Positions 18,336-28,649 of a stretch of DNA of 64,000 nucleotides are shown in pieces (position 1 is the stretch's first letter; each line of letters begins with the position of its first letter). A program made the translations under genes and the position numbers. Below the pieces are notes generated by a model, which worked only from the letters and a program-made list of their open reading frames with translations, made no database searches and was not told where the DNA came from. Where the stretch lies: positions 1-64,000 of the forward strand of contig CAJKMT010000001.1 of assembly GCA_905201055.1 (NCBI GenBank), written 5' to 3'. This stretch comes from an uncultured Sutterella sp. (GTDB lineage Bacteria; Pseudomonadota; Gammaproteobacteria; Burkholderiales; Burkholderiaceae_F).

Positions 18336-20810
18336 ATGAGTGAAAAAGTTTTAGTTATTGCAGAAAAACCTTCTGTTGCCTCCGATATTGCCAAAGCGCT
18401 GGGAGGTTTAAGTCGTGAAAAAGATTATTTTGAAGGTGAACATTACGTTGTCAGCTCTGCTGTCGGACATCTGTTGGAATTGACTGTTCCTGAAAAGTAT
18501 GACGTCAAACGGGGCAAATGGACTTTTGCCCATTTGCCGATGCTGCCCCCTTATTTTGATTTAAAGCCGATAAAAAAGTCTGAAGATCGGTTAAAACTGC
18601 TTAAGCGATTGCTGAAACGCAGCGATATCTCTGCGGTAATCAATGCTTGTGATGCCGGTCGTGAAGGGGAATTGATTTTCCGTTACATTATTCAGGCCAG
18701 TAAATGCAAAAAAACGATCAAACGTTTATGGCTGCAATCGATGACTCCGGCGGCTATCCGTGAGGCTTTTGAGCATTTAAGAACCGATGAAGAAATGCAG
18801 CATTTGGCAGATGCGGCTCGTTCACGCTCGGAGGCCGATTGGCTCGTGGGAATCAACGGCACGCGTGCAATGACGGCTTTTAACAGCAAAGACGGCGGCT
18901 TTTTCCTCACGACGGTGGGACGAGTGCAAACGCCGACACTTGCAATCGTTGTTGAGCGTGAGGAGAAAATCAATGCTTTTGTCAGTCAAAAGTATTGGGA
19001 AGTACACGCTCAGGTTCAGGCAAAATCCGGTCATTATGAGGCTGTTTGGTTTGATCCTAAATTTAAGAAGAGCGAAGACCGTCCTCATGAAAAAGCAGAA
19101 CGAATTTGGCAACAGGAGCAGGCTCTCGCTTTATGCGAAAAGATTAATCAGCAGCAAGGCAGTGTTCAGGATACAGCAAAGCGGACTACACAGTTGTCTC
19201 CGCTTTTGTTTGATCTGACGAGTTTGCAACGTGAAGCCAATAACCGATTCGGTTTTTCCGCGAAAACCACATTGGCCCTGGCTCAGTCTTTATACGAAAA
19301 GCACAAGGCACTGACTTACCCGAGAACAGACGCAAGAGCATTGCCGGAAGACTACATCCCGACAGTTAATCAAACTTTGGCAATGCTTGGCGAATCATCC
19401 CGATACGCCGACAGCGTGAAAGAAATTCTGTCTCATAAATGGGTAAAACCGACGAAGCGGGTTTTTGATAATTCTAAAATTTCCGATCACTTTGCCATTA
19501 TTCCAACCCTGCAGCCACCCAAAAAACTGAGTGAGGCTGAGGAAAAAATTTATGACTTGGTCGTTAAACGCTTTTTGGCCGTCTTTTTCCCGGCAGCCGA
19601 ATATGACGTGACTACGCGTATAACGACGGTCGAACAGGAAAAACTCAAAACTGAAGGTAAGGTGTTGGTTAAGGCGGGATGGCTCTCGGTTTATGGACGA
19701 GATCCTGAGGGAGCGGAAACATTGCCCGCAGTCTCTGACAATGAGAAGGTACTGATCGAGCAGGCAATTGCTCAAGAAAAGGCGACCAAGGCACCTCCGC
19801 GATATACGGAAGCCACTCTTTTGTCTGCCATGGAGGGGGCCGGAAAGTTAGTCGAAGAGGATGAACTTCGAGCCGCTATGTCAGGCAAAGGTTTGGGAAC
19901 CCCGGCTCCCCGCGCCGCCATTATTGAAGGTCTGCTGCTTCAAAATTATTTGAGACGTGACGGTCGTGATCTTATCCCCACATTTAAGGCCAGACAACTG
20001 TTCTCCTTACTCAAGGGACTTGGCGTTTTTGAGTTGTCAGAACCGGAATTAACCGGCGAGTGGGAATATAAGCTCAGCCAAATTGAACAGGGGCATCTGT
20101 CTCGAGAAGTCTTTATGAAAGAGATTCGGGATATGACCGTTGAGATTGTTGATGCGGCCAAACGCTACGAAGGCAATACCGTTCCGATTGAAAATCCGGC
20201 TCATCTGAAAAATCCCTGCCCGAAATGCGGCGGAGAAATTGTTGAGAATTACCGTCGGTTTGCTTGCACTCAATGTGATTTCAGTTTGCCGAAACACCCC
20301 GGAGGAAGAACTTTTGAAGTGGCGGAGGTTGAGGCACTTTTGAAGAACGGAGAGATCGGACCGCTAGATGGATTTATCAGCAAGATGGGGCGCCCCTTTT
20401 CTTCGAAGCTTCGCCTGACTGATGATTTTAAATTGGAGTTTGATTTCGGGAACCAGGACAAGGAAAGCAGTGAACCGGTTGATGTTTCAACATTGACTGT
20501 CGTTGGTAAATGTCCGAAGTGCGGCTCCAATGTATTCGACAGTCCCAAGGGCTACGTCTGTGAGAAGACGTTGGATAAAAAATGTGACTTCAGAATCGGT
20601 AAAACGATTTTGCAGCAGCCGATCTCCTCAGAAGAGGCTGCGAAGCTCTTGTCCGAAGGTAAGAGCAGCGAATTAAATGATTTTGTTTCCAATCGCACGA
20701 AACGTAAATTCTCTGCATTCTTGGTTTTGGGCAAAGACGGGGCGGTTGGATTTGAATTTTCGCAGTCAAAACCCAAAGGAACACGCAGAAAAACATCTTC
20801 CAAAAAATAA
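18336..20810 (+). CDS. topB: DNA topoisomerase III (type IA)
   Basis: This 824-aa type IA topoisomerase relaxes or decatenates DNA through a transient tyrosyl link. A Toprim domain opens with VLVIAEKPSVA and contains the metal-binding acidic motif ACDAGREGE (about 108-116). The active-site Tyr lies in LTYPRTDAR (about residue 323). The C-terminus holds two zinc-ribbon-like repeats (CPKCGGEI...CTQC and CPKCGSNV...C...KKC), then a basic tail. The ATG at 18336 is preferred to the TTG at 18327. The position after dprA is the common Burkholderiales arrangement, but the intervening smg gene is missing. Confidence 0.93.
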   Translation: MSEKVLVIAEKPSVASDIAKALGGLSREKDYFEGEHYVVSSAVGHLLELTVPEKYDVKRGKWTFAHLPMLPPYFDLKPIKKSEDRLKLLKRLLKRSDISAVINACDAGREGELIFRYIIQASKCKKTIKRLWLQSMTPAAIREAFEHLRTDEEMQHLADAARSRSEADWLVGINGTRAMTAFNSKDGGFFLTTVGRVQTPTLAIVVEREEKINAFVSQKYWEVHAQVQAKSGHYEAVWFDPKFKKSEDRPHEKAERIWQQEQALALCEKINQQQGSVQDTAKRTTQLSPLLFDLTSLQREANNRFGFSAKTTLALAQSLYEKHKALTYPRTDARALPEDYIPTVNQTLAMLGESSRYADSVKEILSHKWVKPTKRVFDNSKISDHFAIIPTLQPPKKLSEAEEKIYDLVVKRFLAVFFPAAEYDVTTRITTVEQEKLKTEGKVLVKAGWLSVYGRDPEGAETLPAVSDNEKVLIEQAIAQEKATKAPPRYTEATLLSAMEGAGKLVEEDELRAAMSGKGLGTPAPRAAIIEGLLLQNYLRRDGRDLIPTFKARQLFSLLKGLGVFELSEPELTGEWEYKLSQIEQGHLSREVFMKEIRDMTVEIVDAAKRYEGNTVPIENPAHLKNPCPKCGGEIVENYRRFACTQCDFSLPKHPGGRTFEVAEVEALLKNGEIGPLDGFISKMGRPFSSKLRLTDDFKLEFDFGNQDKESSEPVDVSTLTVVGKCPKCGSNVFDSPKGYVCEKTLDKKCDFRIGKTILQQPISSEEAAKLLSEGKSSELNDFVSNRTKRKFSAFLVLGKDGAVGFEFSQSKPKGTRRKTSSKK

Positions 20811-20819
20811 TGCTTAAAT

Positions 20820-20846
20820 GAAAACAGCCGCAATCGCGCTGTTTTC
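20820..20846. terminator. terminator between convergent topB and CNNM-family gene
   Basis: A perfect 9-bp stem (GAAAACAGC with GCTGTTTTC) with a 9-base loop lies between the two converging stops. The stem itself supplies A-runs and T-runs on both strands, so it can act in both directions. Confidence 0.7.
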
Positions 20847-20847
20847 A

Positions 20848-22170
20848 TTAACCCTCGGTGGGCGGATTTTTTGGCGAATCCGGTTTGATAACGGAAATCA
20901 GTACCTGATCAACTTTGTTTTTATCGGTATCGATAACTTCAAAACGGAACCCGCCGTAAACCACCTTATCTGTACGCTTAGGAATCTTTCGGAGCATATA
21001 CATCATGAAACCGGCAACGGTCTCATAGGTAGAGTCTTCCGGCAGACTGTCCACATCTAAAAGTCTTTCCAAATCATCAACCGGCGTAGAACCGTCTACC
21101 AGCCAAGAACCGTCTTCTCGCTCTAAAATCTGCGATTCTTCCTCAGTGGTGACCAAGTCTCCCATCACAGTGCTCATGACATCATTAAGGGTAATGATGC
21201 CGACAACGAGAGCATACTCGTTAATGATTACGGCAATATCGCTGTTGGTGCGTTTGAACGTATCAAGTATTTCCGATAACGTCAGGGAATCGGGAACGAG
21301 CTGAACAGGGTGTACCAAACCGTCATCTTTCAGGGAAAGCGGGTGGTCGCTCATGATGCGGCCAAGCAACGCCTTGGAGTCAATGACACCGACCACATTA
21401 TCAAGAGTTTCATTGCAAACAACGTACTGGTTGTGCGGAGAGTTTACGACCTTCTTGCAAATCTCTTCTTCAGAGTCATTCAAAAGGAAATAAACAATAT
21501 TTTCACGAGGAGTCATTGAACTGGGGACCGTACGGCTTTCCAATTCAAAAATATTTTCGATGGCGGCTTTTTCCTCATCGGCGATTAAACCCGCTGCAGT
21601 ACCCGCATCGACTGCTGCCACGATATCTTCCGAAGTGATTTTATCTTTTGTGCGTTCAGGTAAACCCAGGCTTCGTAAGATGACGTTAGCCAGTCCGTTG
21701 AAGAACCAGACAAAAGGTCTAAGGAGTTTTATAAGGAAATTCATCGGACCGATGACTGCCATTGCAATGGTTTCGGGAGCTACCAGTGCCAAACGTTTCG
21801 GGATCAAGTCGGCAAACAGAATAAATAACGTGGTTGATGTAATAAATCCGCACCAAAAACCAACGCTGTGCGCCAAGGCGGGTTCATGAACGAAGAAACC
21901 AACCAGAGAAGTAAAGTTGGGCGTAAAAAGCCGCTCGCCTAAAATACCTCCGGCCAGAGACAGCGCATTAACACAAATTTGAATAACCGTAAAAAAGTGC
22001 CCCGGGTGTTCTTGTAAAGCTAAGACACGGGATGCTTTTTTATGGCCTTCATCTGCTAAGGCACGTAAACGAATCTTTTTTGCGGCGGCTAGTGAAATTT
22101 CTGAAATGGAGAAAAAACTACTGGTGAAGATCAGTGCGATCAAACAAAGAAATAATAATGTAAAAGGCAT
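20848..22170 (-). CDS. CNNM/CorC-type membrane protein (hemolysin family)
   Basis: The protein (440 aa) has an N-terminal DUF21/CNNM membrane domain (about residues 1-190, with SSFFSISEISLAAA as the acidic-helix signature). A cytoplasmic CBS pair (about 210-335, including the VPSSMTPRENIVYF entry) and a C-terminal CorC_HlyC domain follow (GSWLVDGSTPVDDLERLL). Members transport or regulate Mg2+/Co2+ or polyamines; the closest general architecture is E. coli PaeA/YtfL. The old name hemolysin is not evidence of hemolysis. It is a single gene convergent with topB. Confidence 0.85.
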   Translation of the reverse strand: MPFTLLFLCLIALIFTSSFFSISEISLAAAKKIRLRALADEGHKKASRVLALQEHPGHFFTVIQICVNALSLAGGILGERLFTPNFTSLVGFFVHEPALAHSVGFWCGFITSTTLFILFADLIPKRLALVAPETIAMAVIGPMNFLIKLLRPFVWFFNGLANVILRSLGLPERTKDKITSEDIVAAVDAGTAAGLIADEEKAAIENIFELESRTVPSSMTPRENIVYFLLNDSEEEICKKVVNSPHNQYVVCNETLDNVVGVIDSKALLGRIMSDHPLSLKDDGLVHPVQLVPDSLTLSEILDTFKRTNSDIAVIINEYALVVGIITLNDVMSTVMGDLVTTEEESQILEREDGSWLVDGSTPVDDLERLLDVDSLPEDSTYETVAGFMMYMLRKIPKRTDKVVYGGFRFEVIDTDKNKVDQVLISVIKPDSPKNPPTEG

Positions 22171-22394
22171 AAATGAAAAATGAGTTGAAGAGTTGCTAAG
22201 TATAGCAAAAATAAAGACTTTTTCCTAAAGTGGACAAAGATAGTCACTATTGAATATTGTTGTTTTTCCCGATTTAGGTAATAATACGGTAAGTCTCATC
22301 GGATAAATGTAGTTATTCGAAGTGGCGATTGTGTTTGCCCGCTTTCGTCAGGAAGGGGTGACGTTGCCTAACCGGAATGTTTGTGAGGAATTTT
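22171..22394 (+). promoter_or_regulatory. intergenic region upstream of aapJ
   Basis: This 224-base AT-rich region separates the divergent CNNM-family gene from aapJ and must hold both promoters. A possible sigma-70 pair is TTGTTT then TAATAC with a 16-base spacer near 22258-22285, a weak match. GAGG at 22385-22388 is the ribosome binding site for the ATG at 22395. I see no clear operator or open reading frame. Confidence 0.4.
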
Positions 22395-23420
22395 ATGAAT
22401 AAGAAGTTAATTGCCTTATCTGTAGCCTGCATCGGTCTATCGGTAAGCGCTCAGTCCTGGGCTGCTTCCAGTACGCTTGAAACAGTCAAGGCCAGGGGAC
22501 AATTAATTTGCGGCGTTAATACAGCCGCTCCGGGTTTTGCTTCTGTGGACAGTAAAGGGAATTGGACCGGTTTGGATGTGGACGTTTGTCGCGCAGTGGC
22601 GGCAGCTGCTTTGGGTGATGCCGCCAAAGTGAAGTTTGTTCCTTTAAATTCTCCTCAACGATTCACGGCTTTGCAGGCCGGTGAAATTGATGTATTGGCT
22701 CGAAATACGTCCTGGACGATGAACCGTGATACGACAACGGGAGCCTTATTTACTGCCGTCACGTATTATGACGGTCAGGGTTTTATGGTGCCCAAGCGTT
22801 TGAATGTGAAAAGTGCCAAGCAATTGAACGGTGCAACGATTTGTGTTCAGTCCGGCACCTCCAGTGAAAAGAGCCTTGCAGACTTTTTTACAACCAACAA
22901 CATGAAATTTAAGACGGTTGTTTTTGATACAACCGAGGCTACTCAAGCGGCATTCTTTTCCGGCCGTTGCCAAGCATATACGACGGACATGAGTGACTTG
23001 GCCGGAGCTCGTACAAATTCGGCCAATCCTGCTGACTACGACATTTTGCCGGAAGTAATTTCCAAGGAGCCCTTAGCACCCGCTGTTCGCCGCGGTGATG
23101 ATGAGTGGTATTCGATTGTGCGTTGGTCTATTTTTGCAATGATTAACGCTGAAGAATTGGGAATCACGAAGGCCAATGTCGACGAGAAGAAAAAGACGGA
23201 TATGAGACCGGATGTTCAACGTTTGGTTGGCGCGTCTGAAGATATGGGTAAAATGCTTGGTTTGGATAAGGACTGGAGCTACCGTATCATCAAACAAGTC
23301 GGCAATTACGGTGAGAGCTTTGAGGCTAACTTAGGTCCCAAATCCAAACTGGGTCTGCCCAGAGGCAACAATAACCTCTGGACTCAGGGAGGGTTGCTCT
23401 ACGCTCCGCCGATTCGCTGA
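22395..23420 (+). CDS. aapJ: amino-acid ABC transporter substrate-binding protein (AapJ-like)
   Basis: This periplasmic solute-binding protein (341 aa) has a clear Sec signal peptide (NKKLIALSVACIGLSVSAQSWA, cut near residue 23). The mature start TLETVKARGQLICGVNTAAPGFA and the motif LDVDVCRAVAAAALGD are typical of AapJ, the binding protein of the broad L-amino-acid Aap system. The ATG at 22395 is chosen because GAGG lies 6 bases before it; the ATG at 22377 would precede the signal peptide with an odd extension. Permease genes follow after a hairpin at 23440-23464. Confidence 0.92.
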   Translation: MNKKLIALSVACIGLSVSAQSWAASSTLETVKARGQLICGVNTAAPGFASVDSKGNWTGLDVDVCRAVAAAALGDAAKVKFVPLNSPQRFTALQAGEIDVLARNTSWTMNRDTTTGALFTAVTYYDGQGFMVPKRLNVKSAKQLNGATICVQSGTSSEKSLADFFTTNNMKFKTVVFDTTEATQAAFFSGRCQAYTTDMSDLAGARTNSANPADYDILPEVISKEPLAPAVRRGDDEWYSIVRWSIFAMINAEELGITKANVDEKKKTDMRPDVQRLVGASEDMGKMLGLDKDWSYRIIKQVGNYGESFEANLGPKSKLGLPRGNNNLWTQGGLLYAPPIR

Positions 23421-23439
23421 CCAATAGTGAGACAGACAT

Positions 23440-23464
23440 AATGGCGGTTGTCTCAACCGCCATT
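23440..23464 (+). terminator. intercistronic hairpin between aapJ and aapQ
   Basis: An 11-bp perfect stem with a 3-base loop (TCT) is followed by TTAG. It lies 20 bases after the aapJ stop and about 50 before aapQ. Such hairpins after binding-protein genes usually protect the upstream mRNA or reduce read-through so that the binding protein exceeds the permeases; the T-run is too short for a strong terminator. Confidence 0.6.
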
Positions 23465-23516
23465 TTAGTTAAGATGCAAACGAGTAAAAAAGACAATCAC
23501 AATGGGCTGATAGGAA

Positions 23517-24659
23517 ATGTGGCTTTGGCGGCAGCGTGAGGCAAGCCGTCGCCGCAGAGAATGGTTTTGGCAACTGATTGTCTTTGCGATTGTCGTTGCA
23601 GTTGTCTATCTGTTCGCTCAAAACGTTTTTGATAATCTGCAGGCTCGGGATATCCGATCGGGCTTTGCTTTTCTTTCTGACCGTGCCAGTTTTGAAATTG
23701 GTGAGTCTCTGATTCCGGTTTCCTCAAACGACAGTTTCGGCCGTATGTTTTTAGCCGGTATGTTCAACACCCTGAGGGTGGCGATTTTGGCAATTATTAC
23801 CGCCACGGTTTTGGGGGGCATAGTCGGCTTAATGCGTTTATCTCAACATCCCTTGGTGCGTTTTTTGGGTGTTGCGCATGTTGAGGTTTATCGCAATATT
23901 CCGCTTTTGATTCAGCTTTTTGCCATCTATTTGGTGATCACGGAATTTTTACCGGATTCTTTTGATCCCATCCATTTCGGAACTTGGGCGATGCTCTCAA
24001 AGGCAGGATTGCAATTCAGTGTTCCGGTCCATTTGTGGGAAGCAAACCTCTTGGCTTTGATTGTCGGCATTATTGCTTTCTTCTTTACCCGTGTTTATCT
24101 GCGAAAGCGCTTCACAGGATTAATGGCTGGTTGTAATGCCGTTGTTGCGGGTTTTGTGTTGTCGGTAATTGTTTGGATTTCTGCAGGGATGTTTTTCGGC
24201 TGGAGTCAGCCGCATCAAGAAGGATTCCTTGTGACGGGCGGAGCCAGTGCGACGCCTGAATTTATTGCTCTTTGGGTTGGGCTTACGACTTTTACTTCTG
24301 CGGCAATTGCCGAAATTGTTCGAGCCGGGGTGCTCGCGGTGCCGGCAAATCAATGGGCCGCTTCTGCCGCTCTTGGAATGACTCGTCTGCAGACCATCAG
24401 CAACGTTATTTTGCCCCAATCATTACGTTTGGTGATTCCGCCGATGGCCAGTCAGTATATGAACTTGACTAAGAACTCATCGCTGTCTGTCATCATCGGT
24501 TATCCGGATATTGTTAGCGTGGGTAATACCTCCATTGTCATCATGGGACAAGCTCTTGAAGCGATTTTGATCATTATGTTGGTCTACCTGCTGCTTAATT
24601 TGGTCATCGCCGTTATCATGAATCGCGTCAATGCGAGTCTGATTGCGGCGCCAAGGTAA
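23517..24659 (+). CDS. aapQ: amino-acid ABC transporter permease (AapQ-like)
   Basis: This inner-membrane permease (380 aa) of the HisM/AapQ family has a basic N-terminus (WRQREASRRRREW), an initial helix and a large extracytoplasmic region. The GMFNTLRVAILAIITATVLGGIVG entry follows, and the EAA loop reads EIVRAGVLAVPANQWAASAALGM. This length and layout distinguish AapQ from short HisM-type permeases. The ribosome binding site is poor (AGG 2 bases from the ATG), so the start could be slightly further downstream. Confidence 0.9.
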   Translation: MWLWRQREASRRRREWFWQLIVFAIVVAVVYLFAQNVFDNLQARDIRSGFAFLSDRASFEIGESLIPVSSNDSFGRMFLAGMFNTLRVAILAIITATVLGGIVGLMRLSQHPLVRFLGVAHVEVYRNIPLLIQLFAIYLVITEFLPDSFDPIHFGTWAMLSKAGLQFSVPVHLWEANLLALIVGIIAFFFTRVYLRKRFTGLMAGCNAVVAGFVLSVIVWISAGMFFGWSQPHQEGFLVTGGASATPEFIALWVGLTTFTSAAIAEIVRAGVLAVPANQWAASAALGMTRLQTISNVILPQSLRLVIPPMASQYMNLTKNSSLSVIIGYPDIVSVGNTSIVIMGQALEAILIIMLVYLLLNLVIAVIMNRVNASLIAAPR

Positions 24660-24671
24660 GGGAGGCTGATT

Positions 24672-25745
24672 ATGAGTGCAATGGAAGTCTCTCTAAACCA
24701 AACGCTGATAAAAAATTATTTCGGCTCTCCCGGTCGCAGTCTTTTAACTTTATTAATCGCCGGCGTTTTATTTTGGTTTGCAGCAGAGTTTTTGAATTGG
24801 GGTGTCATCAATGCGGTGACTCAGCCTGATTTGGCTTTATGTCGCGCCGCTGACGGAGCCTGTTGGGGTTTTGTCTCTGAAAAGTGGCGCCTCATTCTCT
24901 TCGGCCGCTATCCCTATGACGAGCAATGGCGAGCCGGCCTGGCTACTGCCCTTATTGTGGTTATGTTGGTGGCTACAGCTATTCCGTATTTTTGGACTAA
25001 GCAGGGTCTGCGGGCACTGACATTAGGTTGGATCGTTGCCTTCATTCTTTTCTTCACCCTGTTGGCCGGCGGTATTTTCGGCTTGACTCCGGTTGATTCT
25101 GATGCCTGGGGCGGTTTGCCGTTAACCGTTATTTTGACACTGATCGGAATGACTTTTTCGGCGCCGATCGGCATCATTTTAGCGATTGGAAGACGCTCTT
25201 CTTTGCCGGTGATCCGAGTACTGTCGGCAAGCTATATTGAACTTGTGCGCGGAGTGCCATTGATCACTGTGCTGTTTGTGGCAACTTACATTTTCCCTTT
25301 GCTGCTGCCGGAAGGATGGACGATTGATGGTTTTTGGCGCATAGCTTTCGGTATCGTTTTATTTCAGGCAGCTTATATGGCGGAGACTGTTCGCGGCGGG
25401 CTGCAAACTATCAGTCAGGGGCAATTTAGCGCAGCGGCTTCATTGGGCTTTAAACCCTGGCAGGTGTATCTCTACATCATTTTGCCCCAGGCCTTAGTGG
25501 CGGTTATTCCTGCCCTGGTTAACAGTCTTTTGTCCACATTTATGGACACCTCCTTGGTGACGGTTGTTTCGATGTATGACCTGACCGGGGCGTTGCGTTT
25601 GGCTCTGGGCGATCCTCAGTGGAGGCAATTTTTCATTGAGGGGTATTTATTTGTTGCTGCGATTTATTTCTTTGCCAGTTTGGTTATGTCGAGATACAGC
25701 ATCTGGTTGGAGAAACGGATAAATCGGGGGACTCATCATGGTTAA
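24672..25745 (+). CDS. aapM: amino-acid ABC transporter permease (AapM-like)
   Basis: The second permease subunit (357 aa) has the AapM-type extra N-terminal helices and central domain (WRLILFGRYPYDEQWR, characteristic of the family). It ends in a HisM-like core whose EAA loop reads ETVRGGLQTISQGQFSAAASLGF. It begins 12 bases after aapQ and overlaps the next gene by 8 bases. The expected fourth gene, the ATPase aapP, does not follow. Confidence 0.9.
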   Translation: MSAMEVSLNQTLIKNYFGSPGRSLLTLLIAGVLFWFAAEFLNWGVINAVTQPDLALCRAADGACWGFVSEKWRLILFGRYPYDEQWRAGLATALIVVMLVATAIPYFWTKQGLRALTLGWIVAFILFFTLLAGGIFGLTPVDSDAWGGLPLTVILTLIGMTFSAPIGIILAIGRRSSLPVIRVLSASYIELVRGVPLITVLFVATYIFPLLLPEGWTIDGFWRIAFGIVLFQAAYMAETVRGGLQTISQGQFSAAASLGFKPWQVYLYIILPQALVAVIPALVNSLLSTFMDTSLVTVVSMYDLTGALRLALGDPQWRQFFIEGYLFVAAIYFFASLVMSRYSIWLEKRINRGTHHG

Positions 25746-26220
25746 AGTACACGAGCACAGGGTTGAAGTAGTCGGTCGAAAGGATCCGTTATTTTCTCAG
25801 CTCACCGAATCAAATTTACTCAGACAACTGGAACAATATGCCCGGTGTCCTCATGAGTATTTTGAACCGCTTGAAAGTTCGGAAGTGACTGAGGATTTTG
25901 AAAATAATCAACATGTGCTGCGCAGAGTACTGCATTTCGGTCCCATGAGCGTGGAGGACACGGTTACTTTCCCGGATTCTTCGACCATGGTGACGGAAAT
26001 TGCGCAAACGAAGGACTATCCTGCCAGTCGTTTGACCATCAAAATTGAGTCATCAGACGATGACACCATATACTTGCGTTTTGTTTACGAGGAAGATTCC
26101 GAGACGCCTCCGGTCGAGGATATTTTTCTGTCTTTAAGGCGTAAAGCCTACGAAGAAAAAGACAGGGGAATGGTGAAATGCTTTAGACAACGTGTAAAGA
26201 ACTTGTCGCCTTTATCTTAA
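25738..26220 (+). CDS. SRPBCC-fold protein, DUF1857/AtaL-like
   Basis: This soluble 160-aa protein resembles the DUF1857/AtaL branch of the SRPBCC (START-like) superfamily, which binds small hydrophobic ligands. Recognisable elements are LLRQLEQYARCPHEYFEPLESSEV and VLRRVLHFGPMSVEDTVTF. The match is by eye and moderate. Its start overlaps aapM by 8 bases, so it is translated from the transporter mRNA, in the place where the ATPase gene would normally be. Its role there is unknown. Confidence 0.6.
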   Translation: MVKVHEHRVEVVGRKDPLFSQLTESNLLRQLEQYARCPHEYFEPLESSEVTEDFENNQHVLRRVLHFGPMSVEDTVTFPDSSTMVTEIAQTKDYPASRLTIKIESSDDDTIYLRFVYEEDSETPPVEDIFLSLRRKAYEEKDRGMVKCFRQRVKNLSPLS

Positions 26221-26247
26221 TTCTCTTTATTACGAAAGAAATAGCCA

Positions 26248-28530
26248 ATGAATTTGACTCCTGAAGCCAATAATCGGGTCGTTTTGACCTTATCAAACGA
26301 GATTCATGCCTCTTGCACTCAGGTTGAAGCGGCAGTTAATTTGTTAGACGGCGGAGCCACCGTTCCGTTTATTGCACGTTATCGCAAGGAAGTTACGGGG
26401 GGATTAGATGATTCTCAACTCAGACTTTTGCAGGAGAGACTGGTTTATTTGCGTGAAATGGAGGATCGCCGAGCCACAGTGATCCAATCGATTGATCAGC
26501 AGGGCAAGCTTACTGATGAACTCAGAGAAGCTTTAATTCAGGCAGATACCAAACAGCGGATTGAGGATCTGTATTTACCTTATAAGCCCAAGCGCCGCAC
26601 GCGTGCGCAAATTGCAAAAGAAGCCGGTTTAGAACCCTTGACAGAACTGCTGTTTAAGGATCCGACTCAGGATCCCGAAACAGCTGCCCGAGAATTCTTA
26701 AATGAAGAAAAGGGAATTAAAACAACTAGGGATGCTCTGAACGGAGCTCGGGATATTTTGGCTGAGCAATTCAGTGAGGATGCGGAGCTTTTGGCTCAAT
26801 TGAGGGCCTTTTTGACAAAGAGAGGCTTTGTCGTTTCGGAGCTTGTCGAAGGCAAAGAAACAGAAGGTGCCAAATTTAAGGATTATTTTGATTTTGATGA
26901 AGAGCTGACAGCGATTCCTTCGCATCGTGCTTTAGCCCTTTTCAGAGGTCGTCAGGAGGGGATTTTATCGCTGAAAATCGCTCTGACAGAAGAAGAGGAA
27001 AATCAAAAACCGCATCCGTGTCAGGTTATTGTTGCCGAGCATTTCGGCATTAAGGATTTATCAAGACCGGCCGATCAATGGTTGCAGGATGTATGCCGCT
27101 GGACATGGCGTGTGAAGATCTGTCTGAATTTGGAGAGTGAGCTTTTTGAAGTCATTCGCCAACGGGCAGAAGAAGAGGCTATTAAAGTTTTCGGTATAAA
27201 CCTCAAGGACTTGCTTTTGGCGGCTCCCGCCGGTCAGAAGGGCGTTATCGGTTTGGATCCCGGTTTGCGTACCGGTGTTAAGGTGGCGGTGATTTCTCCG
27301 ACGGGCAGCGTTTTGGATACCGGAGTGATTTACCCTCACGAGCCGAGAAGAGAGTGGGATAAATCTATTGAGATACTGGCCGCTTTGGCTAAACGTCACG
27401 GCTCTAAACTCATCAGTATCGGCAATGGAACGGCAAGTCGTGAAACTGATCGCTTGGCAGCGGATCTTATTGCCCGGTATCCCGGTCTTGGGTTAACGAA
27501 GGTGGTTGTCAGTGAAGCGGGCGCCAGTGTTTATTCTGCGAGCGAATTGGCGGCTAAAGAGTTCCCGGATATGGATGTCAGTTACCGTGGTGCTGTCTCG
27601 ATTGCCAGACGCCTCCAGGATCCGTTGGCAGAGTTGGTCAAAATTGATCCCAAAGCTATTGGAGTGGGTCAGTATCAGCACGATGTCAACCAGGTTCATT
27701 TAGCCCAAAAACTGGATGCTGTGGTCGAGGACTGTGTTAATGCAGTAGGTGTTGACTTAAATACTGCCAGCGTTGCGTTGTTAGCCAGAGTGTCGGGACT
27801 GACAAAATCGGTTGCGCAATCCATTGTGACCTATCGAGACGGACACGGCGCTTTTAAGGATAGGAAAGATTTGCTCAATGTGCCCCGTTTGGGAGAAAAG
27901 ACATTTGAGCAGGCAGCGGGCTTTTTGCGAATCAATGGCGGGAGCAACCCGTTGGACGCTTCAGCTGTACACCCTGAAGCTTATCCTGTTGTGAAAAGAA
28001 TCATCGATAAAACCGGCTGCGATATTCAGACCCTGATTGGCAATCACGAAGTGCTCAGAAAACTGAAGGCTTCGGAATTTACAGATGAACGATTTGGGGT
28101 GCCGACAGTAAAAGATATTTTGTCTGAGCTGGAAAAACCGGGGCGCGATCCCCGTCCTGAATTTAAGATGGCCGTTTTTCGCGAGGGCGTGGAGAATATC
28201 TCGGACCTCAAAGTGGACATGGAATTGGAGGGCGTAGTTTCTAACGTGGCTGCTTTCGGCGCATTTGTGGATATTGGTGTTCACCAGGACGGACTGGTTC
28301 ATGTGTCGGAACTTGCTGATCACTTTGTCAAGGACCCGCGTGAAGTGGTCAAAGTCGGCCAGATAGTGAAGGTTCGAGTCATTGATGTTGACATTGCTCG
28401 TAATCGGATTTCATTGTCCATGAAAAGCGGCAAAGGAAAAACTGTTCAAACAAAAACAAGAATTTCTTCGGTTCAAAGGACAACTCCCATGAATGCAATG
28501 GCAAGTGCTTTTGCAAAGTTGAAACGATGA
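26248..28530 (+). CDS. tex: Tex-family RNA-binding transcription accessory protein
   Basis: Tex (760 aa) is a cytoplasmic nucleic-acid-binding protein. Domains in order are: Tex N-terminal helical region ([18 protein letters not shown]), YqgF/RNase H-like domain ([14 protein letters not shown], about residue 337), helix-hairpin-helix region ([15 protein letters not shown]...[19 protein letters not shown]) and an S1 RNA-binding domain ([32 protein letters not shown], shown here only as a description of its position at about 648-720). The length is typical. It lies 27 bases after the SRPBCC gene; cotranscription is possible. Confidence 0.95.
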   Translation: MNLTPEANNRVVLTLSNEIHASCTQVEAAVNLLDGGATVPFIARYRKEVTGGLDDSQLRLLQERLVYLREMEDRRATVIQSIDQQGKLTDELREALIQADTKQRIEDLYLPYKPKRRTRAQIAKEAGLEPLTELLFKDPTQDPETAAREFLNEEKGIKTTRDALNGARDILAEQFSEDAELLAQLRAFLTKRGFVVSELVEGKETEGAKFKDYFDFDEELTAIPSHRALALFRGRQEGILSLKIALTEEEENQKPHPCQVIVAEHFGIKDLSRPADQWLQDVCRWTWRVKICLNLESELFEVIRQRAEEEAIKVFGINLKDLLLAAPAGQKGVIGLDPGLRTGVKVAVISPTGSVLDTGVIYPHEPRREWDKSIEILAALAKRHGSKLISIGNGTASRETDRLAADLIARYPGLGLTKVVVSEAGASVYSASELAAKEFPDMDVSYRGAVSIARRLQDPLAELVKIDPKAIGVGQYQHDVNQVHLAQKLDAVVEDCVNAVGVDLNTASVALLARVSGLTKSVAQSIVTYRDGHGAFKDRKDLLNVPRLGEKTFEQAAGFLRINGGSNPLDASAVHPEAYPVVKRIIDKTGCDIQTLIGNHEVLRKLKASEFTDERFGVPTVKDILSELEKPGRDPRPEFKMAVFREGVENISDLKVDMELEGVVSNVAAFGAFVDIGVHQDGLVHVSELADHFVKDPREVVKVGQIVKVRVIDVDIARNRISLSMKSGKGKTVQTKTRISSVQRTTPMNAMASAFAKLKR

Positions 28531-28649
28531 GTTGATATGAGTTGCAAGGGATGAAAAATAGGCTATTTTGCTTAGCCGAAACTGTTAGAATCATTAGGAT
28601 GTGAAAACATTCAGTTTTCTGTTGGTTCAACATTATTGAGGAGTTGAAT

